Assembly: GCA_024637275.1 (NCBI GenBank)
Contig: JAGXFS010000068.1
Location: forward strand, 1 to 54,618
Source of the DNA: Acidimicrobiia bacterium
GTDB lineage: Bacteria > Actinomycetota > Acidimicrobiia > Spongiisociales > JAENVV01
Direction of reading: 5' to 3'
DNA length: 54,618 nt
Made by a program: the position numbers and the translations under genes. The notes beneath the pieces are model-generated. The model searched no databases. It was not told the origin of the DNA and saw only the letters and a list, made by a program, of their open reading frames with translations. Numbering within the stretch: the stretch's first letter is position 1; each line of letters starts with the position of its first letter. Positions 51,165 through 54,618 of this stretch are shown here, in pieces.

Positions 51165-51625
51165 TGGGGCTGTTCCTTCTCTGGCTTACTAGACAACACG
51201 TACGAACGGCTGGGATGGACGAGGAATTGTTTTCGGATAGCTGACCGACCGAGCAACATTCGAAAACCCATGTCGTCGCGAGATGTGAGGGTGATTTCGA
51301 TTGGCCACTTGACCTTACCGATCCTGGCAGTCGTCTCGATGACGGGCCTCAATTCGGACTTGCCATTCGACGAGCGTACCTTTCGGAAGCCGGCGACGTC
51401 GCAGGTGACCGAGCGGGCATGGAGACCGGACCGTTGCTCGGGATGGATCTCAAAGGTGGCAGTGGTTACCCCATCGTTCTCGGAAATATGCAATCCGAAG
51501 GCATGAAGGGCCGACGTGCGCGCGCCCGTGTCGATCTTGGCTTTGATTGGCCGATCGATGAGGTCGATGAGGTCGACGAACTCCCGCCAGCCGATCACGG
51601 GTCTCGACTTCTTACGGGTAGCCAT
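51161..51625 (-). CDS. rimB: RimB-like retropepsin-type protein (ATP-dependent zinc protease family)
   Basis: A 154-residue protein with the retropepsin-like active-site segment KIDTGARTSALHA and later FRMLLGRSAIRKQFLVHPSR, matching PF05618. In Pseudomonas such a protein (RimB) works with RimK and trims or modulates S6 glutamylation. Its 4-base overlap with rimK supports a common function. Start at 51625; the N-terminal VIGWREFVDLIDL is the family's usual opening. Confidence 0.88.
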   Translation of the reverse strand: MATRKKSRPVIGWREFVDLIDLIDRPIKAKIDTGARTSALHAFGLHISENDGVTTATFEIHPEQRSGLHARSVTCDVAGFRKVRSSNGKSELRPVIETTARIGKVKWPIEITLTSRDDMGFRMLLGRSAIRKQFLVHPSRSYVLSSKPEKEQPQ

Positions 51626-51670
51626 CGAGCATGAGTATCACACGGCGGAACCGACGCGGCAAGCTGCCGA

Positions 51671-52093
51671 CTAGGGGAACTGGAGCGAATTGCCCTTTCG
51701 AGTTCGCACGCGGGTCATGACGGCCTTGGCCACACACTCCCTCTGATCCAAGCCAGCGGCGATTCCCATCGGATAGTGGATCCCGCCGAGCACCCGGGAA
51801 TTGGCAGCCTCGTAGGCCGCCCGCCCACGGTGAGGAGAAGGAACGGGACGGGTAGCCGGTGGTGGACGTGTCGGTGAACCCGGGACCGAGGATGGCGGTG
51901 AGGGTGGTCGCGGCGGCGGCCGAACCAACCGAGTGACCGGACGTGGAAGGTTGGTTCGATACTTCTCCGTCCAGCACGACGTGAACCCGTCGGCCACGGC
52001 AATCCCATGCATCGCAAGGAGCTCGACAGCCCTCGCCAGGTCGAGGCCGAGGTCACTCATCAGAATGTTGGTGATCAGCGTCCAGGACGGTGG
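51671..52093 (-). pseudogene. Remnant of a vanadium-dependent haloperoxidase/PAP2 gene
   Basis: One frame begins LARAVELLAMHGIAVADGFT, SCWTEKYRTN (like the A-x-ADA-x-x-x-CWDxKY helix), jumps to a second frame for QPSTSGHSVGSAAAATTLTA and ILGPGFTD, YPSRSFSS (the P-S-x-x-SGH vanadate/phosphate motif), then returns to the first frame for RGRAAYEAANSRVLGGIHYP (SRxxGGIH motif) to the stop at 51671. The N-terminal two-thirds are missing and about 30 residues between KY and PS are lost. This is a decayed gene with two frameshifts and a deletion. Confidence 0.7.
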
Positions 52094-52603
52094 CTAGGAG
52101 TCGTCGAGCTTGACTTCGATCAATCGTCCAGTATCGACGTCGTACACGAAACCGCTGATGTGGTCCTTGTTGGGGACGAAAGTCGTCTGGTGGAGACGCC
52201 TCATTGACTGGCGGGTGTCGGCATACGGATCCGTAAATGCCTCTACGGCCCACTGCGGCCGAACGCCCAATTCGGCTTCCAGGGCGGACTTGAACTCGTC
52301 GTCGGTGACCTTTTCGAGGCCACAATCGGTGTGGTGGATCAGGACGATTTCTGCAGTCCCCAGGACTCGCTGAGACAAACACAGGGATCGGATGACATCA
52401 TCGGTTATCACGCCACCAGCGTTGCGAATTACGTGCGCCTCGCCGTTGCGAAGACCAAGAATCTCGAAAACGTCCATCCGCGAGTCCATACAGGTGACGA
52501 CCGACAGCTTCCGACTCGGCGCTACGTCCAGATGAACGCGCCCGTGTCTTTCTGCGTGGGCGTCGTTGTGTTGGAGAAGCTCGTCGATATTCGGTGAGAA
52601 CAT
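52094..52603 (-). CDS. Beta-class carbonic anhydrase
   Basis: A 169-residue beta-CA of the short mycobacterial type. Zinc ligands Cys38 (VTCMDSRMDVF, with catalytic Asp40-Arg42), His91 and Cys94 (IHHTDCGL) are all present, as is HVIRNAGGVITDDVIRSL. It interconverts CO2 and bicarbonate in the cytoplasm. It stands just upstream of the haloperoxidase remnant on the same strand. Confidence 0.95.
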   Translation of the reverse strand: MFSPNIDELLQHNDAHAERHGRVHLDVAPSRKLSVVTCMDSRMDVFEILGLRNGEAHVIRNAGGVITDDVIRSLCLSQRVLGTAEIVLIHHTDCGLEKVTDDEFKSALEAELGVRPQWAVEAFTDPYADTRQSMRRLHQTTFVPNKDHISGFVYDVDTGRLIEVKLDDS

Positions 52604-52672
52604 GGCGATACGGTAGCGGAGTCACACCCGCGGCATGGCTCGGCTACACCAACCCCGGTCTCAAAACGAAGA

Positions 52673-52707
52673 TGGACGCGTCCGAATCGTGGGTTCGGAC
52701 GCGTCCA
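52673..52707 (-). terminator. Terminator of the sugar-transferase gene
   Basis: A perfect 14-bp stem (TGGACGCGTCCGAA and its complement) with a 7-base loop. On the minus strand it follows the sugar-transferase stop by 34 bases and is followed by CTTCGTTTT, a T-containing tail. Confidence 0.8.
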
Positions 52708-52741
52708 CTTCGCTCGTGGGGGTCTGCTACGCAGCGGCCGG

Positions 52742-53617
52742 CTAGAAGGAACGCTCTCCCTTGACCAGCGCCAACGGCGTCATCACCATCAGATAGAGAT
52801 CAAGCCAAAGGCTGCGACATCCAACGTACGTGAGGTCGAGCCGCATACGCTCCTCGAATGAGGTCTCCGATCGGCGGAACACCTGCCAGAGACCAGTGAC
52901 TCCGGGAGCCACCGAATTGCGATGCTTGAATGCCTCAACACTGAGTTCGGCGATTTCCTCGTCAACGAGTGGACGAGGACCAACCAAAGACATCGAGCTT
53001 CCAATCACATTGAAGAGCTGTGGTAGTTCGTCGAGGCCCGTCCGGCGTATAACCCGACCGACCGTCGTGACCCGTGGGTCGTTCGGTGACTTGTAGACCG
53101 GCGAACTGGTCTTGAACTCATCGAGAGCGATCTGATCAAGGATGTCCTCCTTGGAGATATCGCTGCGCATCGACCGGAACTTCCAGACCTTAAAGCGCTC
53201 ACCGTGGCGGCCTACCCGCTCGTGACGGTAAAACACCGGCCCGGGCGACGTTGCCTTGATGGCGATCGCGACCGGAATCATGATTGGCGTCGCCAGCAAA
53301 AGGATCACGAGTGCACCGAGAACGTCGAGGATACGCTTGGCGTAGAGGCCAGCCTGCTCGACGATCGGAGATATCTGTGTCCGCACGCGCAGTTCGACTG
53401 TGCGTGGACCGATCGCAGCGAACGGTAATTGAAGTTTCACTGAATGGATCGCCGACGAGTCGGTCAGATCTATTTCAGTGGTTTCCCCCTGTTGTGTGGC
53501 GAATCTCGCCCACGTTCGGGCATACGGCGATGCCCAGTTTCCCCCCGCCACATTGCCTCCCAGCGGTAGTGACCCTGACTGGCCAACCCCGTATCGAAAC
53601 CCTGGTCCCCCGAGCAC
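52742..53617 (-). CDS. Polyprenyl-phosphate sugar-1-phosphate transferase (WbaP/EpsL family)
   Basis: A 291-residue initiating glycosyl-phosphate transferase. After an unusual beta-rich N-terminal part of about 90 residues come AKRILDVLGALVILLLATPI (re-entrant membrane helix), SPGPVFYRHERVGRHGERFK, VWKFRSMRSD, GRVIRRTGLDELPQLFNVI and SLVGPRPLVDEEI, the conserved catalytic core, then GVTGLWQVFRRSE. It loads the first sugar of a surface polysaccharide onto undecaprenyl phosphate. GTG start at 53617; it lacks the multi-helix N-terminus of long family members. Divergent from the deacetylase. Confidence 0.9.
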   Translation of the reverse strand: MLGGPGFRYGVGQSGSLPLGGNVAGGNWASPYARTWARFATQQGETTEIDLTDSSAIHSVKLQLPFAAIGPRTVELRVRTQISPIVEQAGLYAKRILDVLGALVILLLATPIMIPVAIAIKATSPGPVFYRHERVGRHGERFKVWKFRSMRSDISKEDILDQIALDEFKTSSPVYKSPNDPRVTTVGRVIRRTGLDELPQLFNVIGSSMSLVGPRPLVDEEIAELSVEAFKHRNSVAPGVTGLWQVFRRSETSFEERMRLDLTYVGCRSLWLDLYLMVMTPLALVKGERSF

Positions 53618-53719
53618 ATCTCTGCGCTCAAACCATAAGCCTCAATAGTTGGCCACTTACATGTTGCAACTCCACTCTAACATCACACTCTGCGTGGTGG
53701 GTGGATTTATATCGCGGCC

Positions 53720-53725
53720 TATAAT
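53720..53725 (+). promoter_or_regulatory. Possible -10 box of the polysaccharide deacetylase gene
   Basis: A consensus TATAAT 40 bases before the likely start of the deacetylase, in a locally AT-richer gap. No good -35 hexamer is seen at 16-18 bases upstream, so this needs an activator or is fortuitous. Confidence 0.35.
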
Positions 53726-53765
53726 GCCCCCCTACAAGGGCTTTGTCCAAAAAGGGGGCTTTTTA

Positions 53766-54494
53766 GTGGCCGTGCTGTGTTATCACTCTGTGTGCGATGC
53801 CTGGTCTAGCCCGTTGGCGATGAATTCCGCCACCTTTTCTCAGCAATGTACCTGGCTGGCGAAACGTACCGACACGGTGGATCTCGCTCGTGCGGTAGAC
53901 CTCATGGACCGCCGTGGTCGACTTCCGCGCGGTGTATCCACGCTCACTTTTGACGACGGTTTTGCCGACAATTTCGACACTGCCTTACCGGCTATCAAGC
54001 GCTCCGGACTGGCCGCGTCCATCTTCGTGGTAGCGGCCACCCTTGATCGGGGTCACCAGGTCGACTGGGTTGACGATCCACCGACATTTACGTTGGAGAC
54101 TCTGACCCGAGATCAGATTCAGTCGATGGATGCTGAAGGCATCGACATCGGCTCGCACTCGCTCTTCCACAAGGACCTCACAACCTTGACGTACGAAGAG
54201 TGCGTAGAGGATCTCACTACCAGCCGGCTGATACTTGAAGAAATCCTAAGCAAACCGGTCCCCTATCTCGCGTATCCGCGCGGCTTGTGGAACGAAACCG
54301 TGGCAAAGGCAGCTCAAGCGGCCGGGTACTCGGGGGCTTTCAGCCTCCCCGTTGGACCAGAACCGGTCGGGGCGTTCTCGATGCCGCGCATCGGGATCTG
54401 GCGCGACAACGGGCCGCGGGAGTTCTGGCTTAAGAACACCAGGTCCTATCAGTCCGTCCGGACCTCGCGGCTCTACCAGCTTGTCGGAAGATGA
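53766..54494 (+). CDS. Polysaccharide deacetylase (NodB homology)
   Basis: A 242-residue carbohydrate esterase 4 protein if started at GTG 53766, where homology begins (VAVLCYHSV). Motif 1 STLTFDDGFADNFD gives the catalytic Asp and metal Asp; motif 2 IDIGSHSLFHKDL gives two His; YLAYPRG is motif 3. The family removes N-acetyl groups from chitin-like or surface polysaccharides. Frames upstream to 53649 are open but show no homology. Located next to a sugar transferase and a glycosyltransferase, so probably part of exopolysaccharide synthesis. Confidence 0.88.
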   Translation: MAVLCYHSVCDAWSSPLAMNSATFSQQCTWLAKRTDTVDLARAVDLMDRRGRLPRGVSTLTFDDGFADNFDTALPAIKRSGLAASIFVVAATLDRGHQVDWVDDPPTFTLETLTRDQIQSMDAEGIDIGSHSLFHKDLTTLTYEECVEDLTTSRLILEEILSKPVPYLAYPRGLWNETVAKAAQAAGYSGAFSLPVGPEPVGAFSMPRIGIWRDNGPREFWLKNTRSYQSVRTSRLYQLVGR

Positions 54495-54618
54495 CCGGCG
54501 GCGGCGCTGATGACCGAATCGATCTCGGAAACGGTCCGGTCGAGGGAATGTTCGCTTAGCGCCCTCGAGCGAGCGTTCGCCGATAGGAGCTTGCGGAGTT
54601 CGTGATCGGTGAGCAGAA
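54473..54618 (-). CDS. C-terminal end of a group 1 glycosyltransferase (continues beyond window)
   Basis: The minus strand reads LLTDHELRKLLSANARSRAL then SEHSLDRTVSEIDSVIS and stops at 54473. The pattern L-x-N-A-R-x-R-A-x-x-x-x-S-x-D-R-T-V is the usual C-terminal helix of GT4-type glycosyltransferases. It overlaps the deacetylase 3' end by 22 bases convergently. Only about 48 residues are visible. Confidence 0.6.
   Translation of the reverse strand, partial: LLTDHELRKLLSANARSRALSEHSLDRTVSEIDSVISAAAGHLPTSW

Noticed and set aside
1..54618. CRISPR arrays, insertion sequences, phage attachment sites
   Set aside because: No direct-repeat arrays, transposase-like proteins or flanking terminal repeats were found.

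Overview
The window is a GC-rich, gene-dense bacterial chromosome segment, most likely from an actinobacterium and probably class Acidimicrobiia. The evidence is frequent GTG/TTG starts, many 1-8 bp overlaps between consecutive genes, and a secreted protein with SLH-like repeats ending in CPxxxVTRxQMASF, a style I associate with Acidimicrobiia. No rRNA, tRNA, CRISPR array, insertion sequence or prophage is visible. The taxonomic call is inference.

Layout. 0-9.3 kb is a mixed neighbourhood: the end of a flavin monooxygenase, a P-loop protein, a universal stress protein, a lipase-like hydrolase, a GH13 glucan enzyme, a proline iminopeptidase and a MarR-regulated extradiol dioxygenase. It also holds gene remnants: an SRPBCC fragment and a VanZ/cyclase chimera. 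9.4-13.4 kb carries an SLH-GerMN-Gmad2 secreted protein, a frameshifted S-adenosylhomocysteinase-like gene, a methyltransferase and a TfoX protein. 13.5-23.8 kb looks like a substrate-catabolism island: two Rieske oxygenases, a GcvT-fold methyl-transfer protein, a PYROXD2-like flavoprotein, a TetR regulator and a complete polyamine-type ABC importer. 23.9-29.6 kb carries sulfate activation (cysD, cysNC, a second cysC), an SDR and a sarcosine-oxidase-like flavoprotein. 29.7-35 kb has an ECF sigma/membrane protein pair, a DUF202 protein, a UbiA prenyltransferase coupled to a peroxiredoxin with an in-frame UGA, a PAP2 phosphatase, a methyltransferase and a PlsY-like protein. 35.1-43.5 kb is a tight histidine-utilisation operon (hisD-hutC-hutU-hutF-hutI-def-hutH). 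43.6-54.6 kb has a lipoprotein, Kup, an EamA permease, a small gene behind tandem palindromes, an ABC exporter, a RimK/RimB pair, a haloperoxidase remnant, a beta-carbonic anhydrase, and the edge of a surface-polysaccharide locus.

How genes work together. The hut operon encodes histidine to N-formylglutamate, and a peptide-deformylase-family protein sits where the final deformylase HutG would be expected. The Rieske/GcvT/importer island looks built to import a methylated cationic compound and strip it by oxygenation, with methyl transfer to folate. CysD/CysNC/CysC make APS and PAPS.

Most striking: the peroxiredoxin at 32251-32748 has UGA exactly at the peroxidatic cysteine position, followed by a hairpin spaced like a bacterial SECIS element. 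This suggests a selenocysteine peroxiredoxin. Several other genes carry frameshifts, at least two of them at GGGG runs, so some disruptions may be sequence errors.
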